DNA of 7,561 nucleotides from NCBI GenBank assembly GCA_903872255.1, contig CAIQJW010000293.1, positions 1-7,561 of the forward strand, in the 5' to 3' direction. The stretch comes from an uncultured delta proteobacterium (GTDB taxonomy: Bacteria; Desulfobacterota; Syntrophorhabdia; Syntrophorhabdales; Syntrophorhabdaceae). Shown here one piece after another: positions 1 to 4,528 of the stretch. Numbering within the stretch: the stretch's first letter is position 1; each line of letters begins with the position of its first letter. The position numbers were made by a program, and so were the translations under genes. The notes under the pieces are model-generated. The model made no database searches. It had not been told where the DNA came from and worked only from the letters and a program-made list of their open reading frames with translations.

Positions 1-30
1 AAACAGAATAGTGAAAAGTGAATAGTGAGG

Positions 31-58
31 CGTAAATCGTAAAACGTAAATTGTAAAT
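31..58. repeat. Degenerate 7-nt tandem repeat, left end
   Basis: Four consecutive heptamers (CGTAAAT, CGTAAAA, CGTAAAT, TGTAAAT) are followed by CGTGAGG. The preceding bases 8-30 are a related simple sequence built from AGTGAA/AATAGTGA units. The same heptamer, in the same orientation, forms a clean array at the right end of the window. It is a simple-sequence array with no coding potential seen. Confidence 0.85.
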
Positions 59-65
59 CGTGAGG

Positions 66-183
66 GTATTCCGATCCAACCCGGCCGCCCCGTGAGGAGG
101 CCGGGAGACGCTGGATACATCCAATACAATGCCGTTACGCTTCTTTGAAAAAGGTAAGGAGCGGCTCGCCCCCCCGCCGTTAT
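66..183. repeat. Dispersed repeat, copy A
   Basis: About 118 bp that recurs at 1772-1946 (copy B) with high identity; its core also recurs at 3311-3356 (copy C). It opens with GTATTCCGATCCAA, has one 23-nt GATCCAACCCGGCC-type unit, then the core CCGGGAGACGCTGGAT, then a tail containing CAATGCCGTTACG and TTTGAAAAAGGTAAG. Differences between A and B would mostly change amino acids in the one frame open in both, so it does not look like a gene. It is probably a non-autonomous or REP-like intergenic element. No terminal inverted repeats or target duplication could be defined. Confidence 0.75.
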
Positions 184-201
184 ATATTATCCATGACCGT
201 C

Positions 202-224
202 ATCCCGGGGCTTGACCCCGGGAT
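202..224. repeat. GC-rich palindrome (REP-like)
   Basis: Perfect 9-bp arms ATCCCGGGG and CCCCGGGAT surround the loop CTTGA. Palindromes of this style (GTCATCCCGGGGCTTGA...) are common dispersed intergenic elements in proteobacterial genomes. No T-run follows, so it is not a standard intrinsic terminator. Confidence 0.7.
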
Positions 225-281
225 CCAAGGTTTTGCTTTTTCTTTCGTCAATGATAATATGCTAATTGCCTAAATCCATAT

Positions 282-327
282 CTGGCAGTCAAGAGGTCGA
301 GGGTTCGATCCCCTTTAAGCTCCACCA
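282..327 (+). pseudogene. tRNA-Ala(GGC) 3' half, likely attachment-site scar
   Basis: This segment reads as the 3' part of an alanine tRNA. It has an anticodon loop CTGGCAG carrying GGC, the 3' anticodon strand TCAAG, variable loop AGGTC, a T arm GAGGG-TTCGATC-CCCTT, acceptor strand AAGCTCC with U at position 70 as expected for the alanine G3-U70 pair, discriminator A, and an encoded CCA. There is one extra T between the T arm and the acceptor strand compared with the canonical spacing. No D arm, 5' anticodon strand or 5' acceptor strand (GGRGCTT-like) precedes it, so it cannot be a working tRNA. Homology starting in the anticodon loop and running to the 3' end is the usual footprint of tyrosine-recombinase integration into a tRNA gene. 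No integrase lies in the window. Confidence 0.65.
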
Positions 328-343
328 ATAATTTCAATACCTT

Positions 344-371
344 AGGCCATGCTCCCCATGGCCTTTTTTTT
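344..371 (+). terminator. Intrinsic terminator after the tRNA fragment
   Basis: A perfect 8-bp stem AGGCCATG / CATGGCCT with a 5-nt loop CTCCC runs directly into eight T residues. It lies 16 nt after the encoded CCA, the normal place for a tRNA terminator. This suggests the fragment is the original gene's 3' end with its own terminator, not just a short copied att core. Confidence 0.85.
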
Positions 372-498
372 GACTGTGAAAAATCACCTTTTTCCCTCCA
401 CGATGCGCAAACGCCTTTGATCGAGACTATGCACCGCGTTCCTGAGCGATTTCACATTGTGCTACGTTCGCCCTCCACGACGGATCCAAATGTTCCGC

Positions 499-527
499 TT
501 TACATATTACGTTATGCGTTATAGAAT
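499..527 (+). promoter_or_regulatory. Predicted higBA promoter
   Basis: The -35 box TTTACA (499-504) is separated by 17 nt from the -10 box TAGAAT (522-527). Transcription would begin near 534, the first base of the toxin start codon. A direct repeat GTTAT-gc-GTTAT (511-522) lies in the spacer and could be part of an operator bound by the antitoxin. This is pattern-based only. Confidence 0.5.
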
Positions 528-533
528 GGTGTT

Positions 534-812
534 GTGATCAAGACGTTTCGTTGTAAGGATACCGGGGCTCTTTTCAAGGATATTTTTGTCGCACGGTTCT
601 CGTCAATCGAGCGGCAGGCGAGGCGAAAACTGCTCTATCTCAACGGTGCGCGCACATTACAGGATCTATCCCAACCGCCGGGAAACCATCTCGAGTCCCT
701 TAAAGGGGATCGGGCCGGTCAGCACAGCATACGGATCAACGATCAGTGGCGTATCTGCTTCGGGTGGGACGAGGGTAATGCCTGGGATGTGGAGATCGTC
801 GATTATCATTAG
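534..812 (+). CDS. higB: HigB-family toxin (RelE/ParE fold)
   Basis: A 92-aa protein of the HigB / plasmid-maintenance toxin family, whose members are usually ribosome-dependent mRNA endonucleases that stop growth when the antitoxin is lost. Family features are the opening MIKTFRCKDT, the helix IERQARRKLLYLN (residues 25-37), the PPGN turn (48-51), the LKGDRAGQHSIRINDQWRI strand region (56-74) and the C-terminal VEIVDYH. Length is normal and nothing looks broken. The start is GTG; no Shine-Dalgarno is visible upstream and the predicted transcript begins at about the same base, so it may be leaderless. The antitoxin gene follows 10 nt after the stop, in the toxin-first order typical of higBA. 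Function is inferred from family resemblance. Confidence 0.88.
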   Translation: MIKTFRCKDTGALFKDIFVARFSSIERQARRKLLYLNGARTLQDLSQPPGNHLESLKGDRAGQHSIRINDQWRICFGWDEGNAWDVEIVDYH

Positions 813-822
813 GAGGCTCAAA

Positions 823-1155
823 ATGGGTGCCAAACTGCTCGACATAATACCCCCGGGGGAAATACTCTATGAAGAGTTCATGAAGCCTCTGGGGCTTAAT
901 ATAAACGCACTGGCGCGTGATATTGATGTCCCGCCCGGACGTATCAGTGAGATCATCAGGGGAAAAAGAACAATATCGGCAGATACTGCTCTGCGCCTTG
1001 GAAAGTACTTCAACGTTTCACCGGAAATATGGCTTGCCCTCCAGGCGGACTACGAGATCAGGATCGCCCGTCGTACTACCTGGCCGAAGGTTGAGCGACA
1101 CGTTAAGACGAGAGCGGATGTTGCTGCTGCCCAACCCGGCTTGAAGCATCCCTGA
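823..1155 (+). CDS. higA: HigA-family antitoxin, XRE-type HTH
   Basis: A 110-aa antitoxin that should bind HigB and repress the shared promoter. It opens with the typical HigA phrase IIPPGEILYEEFMKPLGL (residues 8-25). An XRE/Cro helix-turn-helix follows at about 26-48, with recognition-helix region PPGRISEIIRGKR. Then comes the conserved segment ISADTALRLGKYF and SPEIWLALQ (66-74). The ATG at 823 is chosen because AGGAGG at 811-816 overlaps the toxin stop codon and sits 6 nt upstream, an ideal ribosome site that also suggests translational coupling. The reading frame is open further upstream to 586, but that part overlaps higB and lacks family similarity. The C-terminal 25 residues (RRTTWPKVERHV...) vary in this family. 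Confidence 0.9.
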   Translation: MGAKLLDIIPPGEILYEEFMKPLGLNINALARDIDVPPGRISEIIRGKRTISADTALRLGKYFNVSPEIWLALQADYEIRIARRTTWPKVERHVKTRADVAAAQPGLKHP

Positions 1156-1265
1156 TGTGGAAATACCGGGGTCAAACCTTTAAGCCTTGCTGCCGACACC
1201 TTTGTTTCGGCGACTGACAGCCAGATCAACAGGCTTTTGGCGGAAGGATCCATATGGGAGGATGA
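1156..1265 (+). other. Intergenic spacer with open frame after higA
   Basis: It contains GGGGTCAAACCTTTAAG at 1168-1184, a motif resembling the ends of REP-associated (Y1) transposase elements. After the higA stop the same frame stays open to a stop at about 1291 and could encode ADTFVSATDSQINRLLAEG and IWEDEW, but it has no start codon or ribosome site. It may be a relic of a lost gene. No terminator is seen after higA. Confidence 0.35.
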
Positions 1266-1736
1266 ATGGACTACGACGAAGATAAGATAGATGATTACAC
1301 CTTGGCCCTTCTCTATCTTGTTACCCATGAAAGACATGAGGGGTTGGGGGCGAGAGCCTGGAAGGGATTTGACTGGGATACCATGAACAGGCTTCATGAA
1401 AAAGGATATATATCAAACCCCGCAAGCAAGGCGAAATCGGTCGCAATGACTGAGGAAGGCTTCCTCAGGGCCAAAGAGCAGTTTAAACAGTTTTTCGCCA
1501 AACAAACAACCGTTATATCCCTGCCGAAGCTTACCCCTGATGCAAGGAAACGATGGAACAAAGTGCCGGAACGGGCGAGAAAGGACATTATCGAGTCGGT
1601 CTGGTGCCCGCATTGTCACACAGATGTGCCAATGCAACTGCGCGAGGGGAAAATGGAAAGGCAGTTGCTCATTCTGCGGGGTACATGCAAGAAATGCGGC
1701 GGTGAGGTGGCACGAGTGATAGAACCCGATGGATGA
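1266..1736 (+). CDS. DUF6429-like protein with C-terminal zinc ribbon
   Basis: A 156-aa soluble protein of unknown function. Residues 1-78 match the DUF6429 pattern: MDYDEDKIDDYTLALLYL, then AWKGFDWDTMNRLHEKGYIS, KAKSVAMTEEG and a helix ending FKQFF. That family is usually about 80 residues and looks like a small winged-helix-like module. Residues 90-113 (LTPDARKRWNKVPERARKDI) link to a second domain with WCPHC (C114, C117) and GTCKKCGGEVARVIE (C141, C144), a probable zinc ribbon of a kind I recall as stand-alone small proteins. The ATG at 1266 is supported by GGGAGG at 1256-1261. Its end overlaps by 8 nt a possible coupled reading frame that has been cut off. A nucleic-acid-binding role is a guess from the zinc ribbon. 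Confidence 0.75.
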   Translation: MDYDEDKIDDYTLALLYLVTHERHEGLGARAWKGFDWDTMNRLHEKGYISNPASKAKSVAMTEEGFLRAKEQFKQFFAKQTTVISLPKLTPDARKRWNKVPERARKDIIESVWCPHCHTDVPMQLREGKMERQLLILRGTCKKCGGEVARVIEPDG

Positions 1737-1803
1737 GGTTGACGATATTTTTTCACGCATCGCTGGGCTGCGTATTCCGATCCAAGCCGGCCACCTATTA
1801 TGA
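1729..1803 (+). pseudogene. Truncated 5' stub of a coupled gene
   Basis: An ATG at 1729 overlaps the stop of the preceding gene in the arrangement ATGGATGA and reads MDEVDDIFSRIAGL, a protein-like opening. At 1772 the sequence becomes dispersed-repeat copy B (GTATTCCGATCC...), and the frame ends within the repeat at 1803. I infer a downstream operon partner whose body was deleted or replaced when the repeat arrived. No strong ribosome site precedes the ATG, so the stub could be chance. Product unknown. Confidence 0.35.
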
Positions 1804-1946
1804 TTTAACCCGGCCACCCAATATGATCCAACCCGGCCACCCCGTAAGGAGCCCGGGAGACGCTGGATAAATCCAATACAATGCCGTTACGTTTCTTTGA
1901 AAAAGGTAAGAAGTGGTAATCCCCCTGTAGCCCCCCGCCCCGTTAT
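1772..1946. repeat. Dispersed repeat, copy B, with 3 x 23-nt expansion
   Basis: It matches copy A (66-183) through the same opening, core CCGGGAGACGCTGGAT and CAATGCCGTTACG tail. Where copy A has one 23-nt unit, this copy has three in tandem: 1779-1801, 1802-1824 and 1825-1847, each of the form GAT-nn-AA-n-CCGGCC plus a variable TATTAT/CAATAT end. The 46-bp length difference is thus exactly two repeat units. Confidence 0.8.
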
Positions 1947-1963
1947 CCGGGCGCCACACCGAC

Positions 1964-1976
1964 AAGACCTGACCCC
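1964..1976 (-). repeat. Inverted GGGGTCA-type end motif
   Basis: AAGACCTGACCCC on the plus strand is GGGGTCAGGTCTT on the minus strand. It resembles, in inverted orientation, GGGGTCAAACCTT at 1168-1180 (10 of 13 bases equal). From memory, such motifs border REP-associated tyrosine-transposase elements. No transposase gene lies between the two copies. Confidence 0.4.
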
Positions 1977-1993
1977 AGGGCTTTCCCTATCAT

Positions 1994-2043
1994 CCTTGAA
2001 ATGTCATATTTATATATTGATATTTCAAGGTTTGTCGTATAGA
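1994..2043 (+). promoter_or_regulatory. Palindromic operator and promoter of the ATPase gene
   Basis: Arms CCTTGAAATGTCA (1994-2006) and TTGATATTTCAAGG-type (2018-2030) pair over 13 bp with one mismatch around an AT-only 11-nt loop. The right arm overlaps a -35-like TTGATA (2017-2022); a -10-like TATAGA follows at 2038-2043, with a short 15-nt spacer. Transcription would begin near 2050, 2 nt before the ATG. The layout suggests an operator. The binding protein is unknown; autoregulation by the ATPase's winged-helix segment is speculation. Confidence 0.45.
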
Positions 2044-2051
2044 CTTGCACT

Positions 2052-3197
2052 ATGAAGCTCGTTGATAGACAACATGACCGCGAAACTTTGACCAGATTGA
2101 TAAAAGCGTTCCCTGTCGTGGCTATCCTTGGCCCCAGACAGTGCGGAAAAACGACGCTGGCCCGCATGCTGAACGCCAACCATTATTTTGATCTCGAGAA
2201 TCCAAGGGACGCGGCCCGGCTTGATCAGCCTCAGCTTGCCCTGGAAGATCTGACAGGGCTTATAGTGATTGACGAGATTCAGCGCGCACCCGAGCTATTT
2301 CCTCTCATGCGATACCTCGTAGATCAGAAGAAGAACAGAAAGTTCGTTATTTTGGGAAGCGCATCACGCGCGCTGATCCGACAAAGCTCGGAATCCTTGG
2401 CCGGTCGTATTGCCTATCACTACCTCGGTGGTTTTCGGCTTCAGGATGTGAATTCGGAGAATATGAAAAAGTTGTGGATACGCGGCGGATTACCCCGTTC
2501 TTTCCTGGCAAAGTCTTACGGAGAAAGCCAACTCTGGCGCACCCACTACATAACAACTTTTCTGGAACGGGACATCCCGCAACTGGGCATTACTGTTCCT
2601 GCCCGGACACTTCGTCGTTTCTGGCTCATGTTGAGCCATTACCACGGGCAAATCCTGAACTACTCGGAACTGGCACGTTCTTTCGGGATTTCCGATATGA
2701 CGGTCAGAAACTATTGCGATATTCTTGAAGGTACTTTTATGGTCCGCATCCTTCAGCCATGGTATGTCAATATCGGAAAACGGCTCGTAAAAAGCCCAAA
2801 ACTGTATATCAGGGACTCCGGTCTCTTCCACACCCTGTTGTCTATCGAGAAATTAGACCAATTATATTCATCACCCAGACTGGGTGCTTCCTGGGAGGGT
2901 TTTGCCCTCGACTGCGTCAGTCGCGCCGTGGGCAAAGAGGATGGGGAGCTTTATTTCTGGCATACTCATGGCGGCGCGGAACTCGATCTTTTCTGGCAAC
3001 AGGGCGGGCAAAACTGGGGTGTGGAATTCAAGCACGAGGACGCACCCCGCATGACCCGCTCCATGCAGACATCCATTCAGGATCTGCAACTGGCAAAGTT
3101 GTGGGTAGTCTATCCGGGCAAGTCATCCTATAGCCTGGCAGAAAACGTCCGGGTCCTCCCTCTCGCGGAAGTTGGCTTCGTATGGAATTATGAATAG
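2052..3197 (+). CDS. AAA_14 / DUF4143 family ATPase
   Basis: A 381-aa cytoplasmic ATP-binding protein of the AAA_14 plus DUF4143 architecture (COG1373-like), widespread in bacteria and archaea with no settled function. Walker A is GPRQCGKTT (residues 27-35), Walker B is LIVIDE (70-75) followed by IQRAPELFP, and the sensor-like ILGSAS is at 100-105. A winged-helix region with LNYSELARSFGISDMTVRNY lies at about 202-221. The C-terminal DUF4143 part carries AELDLFW and GVEFK; D312, E325 and K327 fit the D...ExK pattern of a PD-(D/E)XK nuclease fold, though activity is unproven. Length is normal and the gene appears intact. No Shine-Dalgarno precedes the ATG and the predicted transcript start is 2 nt upstream. 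It stands alone among toxin-antitoxin genes and relics. A defence or addiction role is possible but not shown. Confidence 0.88.
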   Translation: MKLVDRQHDRETLTRLIKAFPVVAILGPRQCGKTTLARMLNANHYFDLENPRDAARLDQPQLALEDLTGLIVIDEIQRAPELFPLMRYLVDQKKNRKFVILGSASRALIRQSSESLAGRIAYHYLGGFRLQDVNSENMKKLWIRGGLPRSFLAKSYGESQLWRTHYITTFLERDIPQLGITVPARTLRRFWLMLSHYHGQILNYSELARSFGISDMTVRNYCDILEGTFMVRILQPWYVNIGKRLVKSPKLYIRDSGLFHTLLSIEKLDQLYSSPRLGASWEGFALDCVSRAVGKEDGELYFWHTHGGAELDLFWQQGGQNWGVEFKHEDAPRMTRSMQTSIQDLQLAKLWVVYPGKSSYSLAENVRVLPLAEVGFVWNYE

Positions 3198-3247
3198 ATT
3201 CCGAGGTATTCCCCTTGGCTGCCTACATCCACTGTGATTTATTTAGA

Positions 3248-3310
3248 TTATTTGCACAATCTTTTGATAAATTCACCAGGCCTTAAAACTTCTATTCCCT
3301 CGAAACCCGC
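3248..3310 (-). pseudogene. C-terminal relic of a PIN-domain toxin (probable)
   Basis: On the minus strand the last 20 codons before a TAA read AGFEGIEVLRPGEFIKRLCK. This resembles the C-terminus of small PIN-domain ribonuclease toxins, which often end in GI-x-V/I-x-x-P-x-EF-L-x-x-L. Upstream on that strand the similarity stops exactly where dispersed-repeat copy C begins (3311). The open frame continues through the repeat to 3430, but that part is repeat-derived and not protein-like. The catalytic acidic residues of a PIN domain are all missing, so it cannot be active. The match is short, so a chance resemblance is possible. Confidence 0.4.
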
Positions 3311-3379
3311 TATGATGAACCCAGTCACGCCGTAAGGAGTCCGGGAGACGCTGGATTCCGCCGTAAAAGCCAGCGGAAT
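3311..3379. repeat. Dispersed repeat, copy C, with hairpin
   Basis: It begins TATGATGAACCC like the 23-nt units of copy B, then carries CGTAAGGAG and the core CCGGGAGACGCTGGAT (3341-3356). After that it departs from copies A and B into a short hairpin, ATTCCGC (3355-3361) pairing with GCGGAAT (3373-3379), typical of REP-like intergenic elements. It is shorter than A and B. Confidence 0.65.
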
Positions 3380-3425
3380 GACGATGCGGGGTAATTGCGA
3401 CACAGCCTCAACAACGGAATTGTTC

Positions 3426-3454
3426 TTCACCTGTTATAGCAAATATGCTATAAC
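3426..3454 (+). promoter_or_regulatory. Toxin-antitoxin-type promoter with palindromic operator
   Basis: A perfect palindrome with arms GTTATAGCA (3433-3441) and TGCTATAAC (3446-3454) around AATA. It overlaps a -35-like TTCACC (3426-3431) and a -10 TATAAC (3449-3454), spaced 17 nt. TATAGCA...TGCTATA palindromes are typical operators of type II toxin-antitoxin operons. It directly abuts the antitoxin relic, so it is probably that module's own control site, retained after the antitoxin's DNA-binding part was lost. Confidence 0.6.
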
Positions 3455-3455
3455 A

Positions 3456-3551
3456 TACCTGGCTGATCGTGTGACGGAGCGCATCCGCAAGGGCTGGGAA
3501 CGGACAATTTCATTAGACGAAGCAGAGCGGTTACTTGGCCTGGCGGATTGA
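3456..3551 (+). pseudogene. RelB-type antitoxin, N-terminus deleted
   Basis: The frame reads YLADRVTERIRKGWERT and ISLDEAERLLGLAD before TGA. This matches the C-terminal, toxin-wrapping half of RelB/StbD-like ribbon-helix-helix antitoxins (YLAE-x-x-L-E-x-I-R-x-G...SLDEVE-x-x-LGL). The N-terminal DNA-binding half, about 45 residues, is absent: the operator palindrome ends 1 nt before the matching segment. There is no start codon with a ribosome site; an in-frame GTG at 3471 is unsupported. Its end overlaps the toxin start by 17 nt, as in intact modules. Confidence 0.6.
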
Positions 3552-3627
3552 GCTCGCGGAATCGGCCGTCAAGGAGCTTGCGAAGCTCGATGAACAGGTC
3601 AAGCGGCGCATAATCCAATATCTCCGG
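3535..3627 (+). pseudogene. RelE/ParE toxin, N-terminal fragment
   Basis: From TTG at 3535 the frame reads MAWRIELAESAVKELAKLD then EQVKRRIIQYLR, the first strand and helix hairpin of RelE-type mRNA interferases (family consensus near MAWKIE-x-x-x-x-A-x-K-EL-x-KLD). Similarity ends after residue 31. The remaining core, including the basic and catalytic C-terminal strands (usual length about 85-90 aa), is missing. The next bases are simple-repeat debris, and the frame then runs on by chance into the TIM-barrel gene. An intact gene would normally start with ATG. It should be inactive. Confidence 0.65.
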
Positions 3628-3640
3628 CTTGCCGGGTTGT

Positions 3641-3679
3641 TTTCACTATTCACGAATCTTAAACGTAGAACACGGAACC
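3641..3679 (-). repeat. Relic of the AGTGAATAGTGA/CGTAAA simple repeat
   Basis: In reverse complement this reads like the repeat at the window's left edge (GTGAATAGTGA, then a CGTTTAAGATTCG-type degenerate unit). It sits exactly where the RelE fragment ends. This suggests the junction that removed the toxin's C-terminus involved this repeat. Highly degenerate. Confidence 0.4.
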
Positions 3680-3759
3680 CTCCTTCGGCTTTTCTCTGGA
3701 AATCACGTGGATTCTGGTTTATCCTAAACGATTCAATGATGCGGATAATTAAGAATAAT

Positions 3760-4527
3760 ATGCCTTGGAACATCGTCATAAATGCTCCCTATCGTCTCGT
3801 GCGCGACCGGATCGAACTGATCAAAAAGGTTGATGTTGGTGTGGAGGTATATTTCAACAACGATGTTATTGATGTGGTTGATGATGGACACGTGAAGGAG
3901 ACCGGCAGGATCCTGCGGGGCGAGGGGATCGAGTGCAGCGTTCATGCTCCTTTTATGGACTTAAGCCCGGGGGCGGTCGATAAGGCAGTGAGGGGTATAA
4001 CGAAGGAGAAATTGAAGAAGACGGCGGCGATGGCAAACCTGCTCGGGGCTATCGGGATGGTCTGCCACCCGGGGTATGACAAGTGGCGTTTCGGGGAGGC
4101 TGCCGATCTGTGGTTGAAAGGGGCCGTCGAGACGTTTAACGAGGTCCTTGCGGCAGCGGGGGACGGGTTTCCGGTAATGGTCGAAAATATATTTGAGGAA
4201 GAACCGGATACCCTTTACGAACTTCTCCGGCAGTTTGATAAGAAAAATCTTCATTTCTGTTTTGATTCCGGTCACTTTAACTTATTTACTAAAGTATCAC
4301 TTGAAACATGGTTTTCAATGCTTGGAAATAACATACGAGAGATGCATCTTCACGACAATTATGGAAAACGGGACGACCATATGCCGATAGGGCGGGGGAC
4401 TTTTCCATTCAGGGAGTTGAAGGCATTTTTGAAGGCGCATCGCGAAAGCCTTATATTGACCGCGGAAATACATACCGAAGCAGACGCGGTAGAGGGGATA
4501 AAAAACCTAAAGGAGTATGTGGCTTAG
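3760..4527 (+). CDS. Xylose-isomerase-like TIM-barrel protein (sugar phosphate isomerase/epimerase family)
   Basis: A 255-aa cytoplasmic protein of the AP_endonuc_2/xylose-isomerase-like TIM-barrel superfamily, which includes sugar isomerases, IolE/Hyi-type enzymes and endonuclease IV. Likely metal and active-site residues, in order: H62 (SVHAPF), H103 (CHPGYD), E142 (VENIF), D169 and H172 (FDSGHFN), H198 (HLHDNYG), D206 and H207 (DDHMPIGRG), E236 (AEIH). All expected positions are present, so it is probably an active divalent-metal enzyme; the substrate is unknown. I start at ATG 3760 (MPWNIVINAPYRLV) because family members begin just before such a first strand. ATGs at 3736 and 3739 are possible, and none has a clear ribosome site. 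The frame is open further up only because it runs into the RelE relic. It ends 1 nt before purL, implying one operon. Bases about 4245-4345 are noticeably AT-rich. Confidence 0.82.
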   Translation: MPWNIVINAPYRLVRDRIELIKKVDVGVEVYFNNDVIDVVDDGHVKETGRILRGEGIECSVHAPFMDLSPGAVDKAVRGITKEKLKKTAAMANLLGAIGMVCHPGYDKWRFGEAADLWLKGAVETFNEVLAAAGDGFPVMVENIFEEEPDTLYELLRQFDKKNLHFCFDSGHFNLFTKVSLETWFSMLGNNIREMHLHDNYGKRDDHMPIGRGTFPFRELKAFLKAHRESLILTAEIHTEADAVEGIKNLKEYVA

Positions 4528-4528
4528 C

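Noticed and set aside
73..185. Dispersed repeat as a small coding gene
   Set aside because: One frame is open in both copies A and B, but most differences change the amino acid, there is no start codon with a ribosome site, and copy C does not preserve it.
181..327. A complete tRNA gene
   Set aside because: No 5' acceptor strand, D arm or 5' anticodon strand can be found upstream, and the 3' spacing has an extra base.
586..822. N-terminal extension of higA inside higB
   Set aside because: The extension overlaps higB in another frame, has no HigA similarity, and a perfect AGGAGG sits before the ATG at 823.
1192..1211. Hairpin GCCGA...TCGGC as a higBA terminator
   Set aside because: Only 5 bp with a 10-nt loop and no following T-run; not a credible intrinsic terminator.
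3535..3759. One continuous 330-codon gene from the RelE-like start through the TIM barrel
   Set aside because: The first 31 codons match RelE, the next about 40 are repeat debris, and TIM-barrel similarity starts only at about 3760; the frame continuity is chance, not a toxin-enzyme fusion.
4517..4528. purL start at the upstream ATG (MWLS extension)
   Set aside because: AGGAG is only 1 nt from it, too close for initiation, and PurS-like similarity begins at the second methionine; the ATG at 4529 is more plausible.
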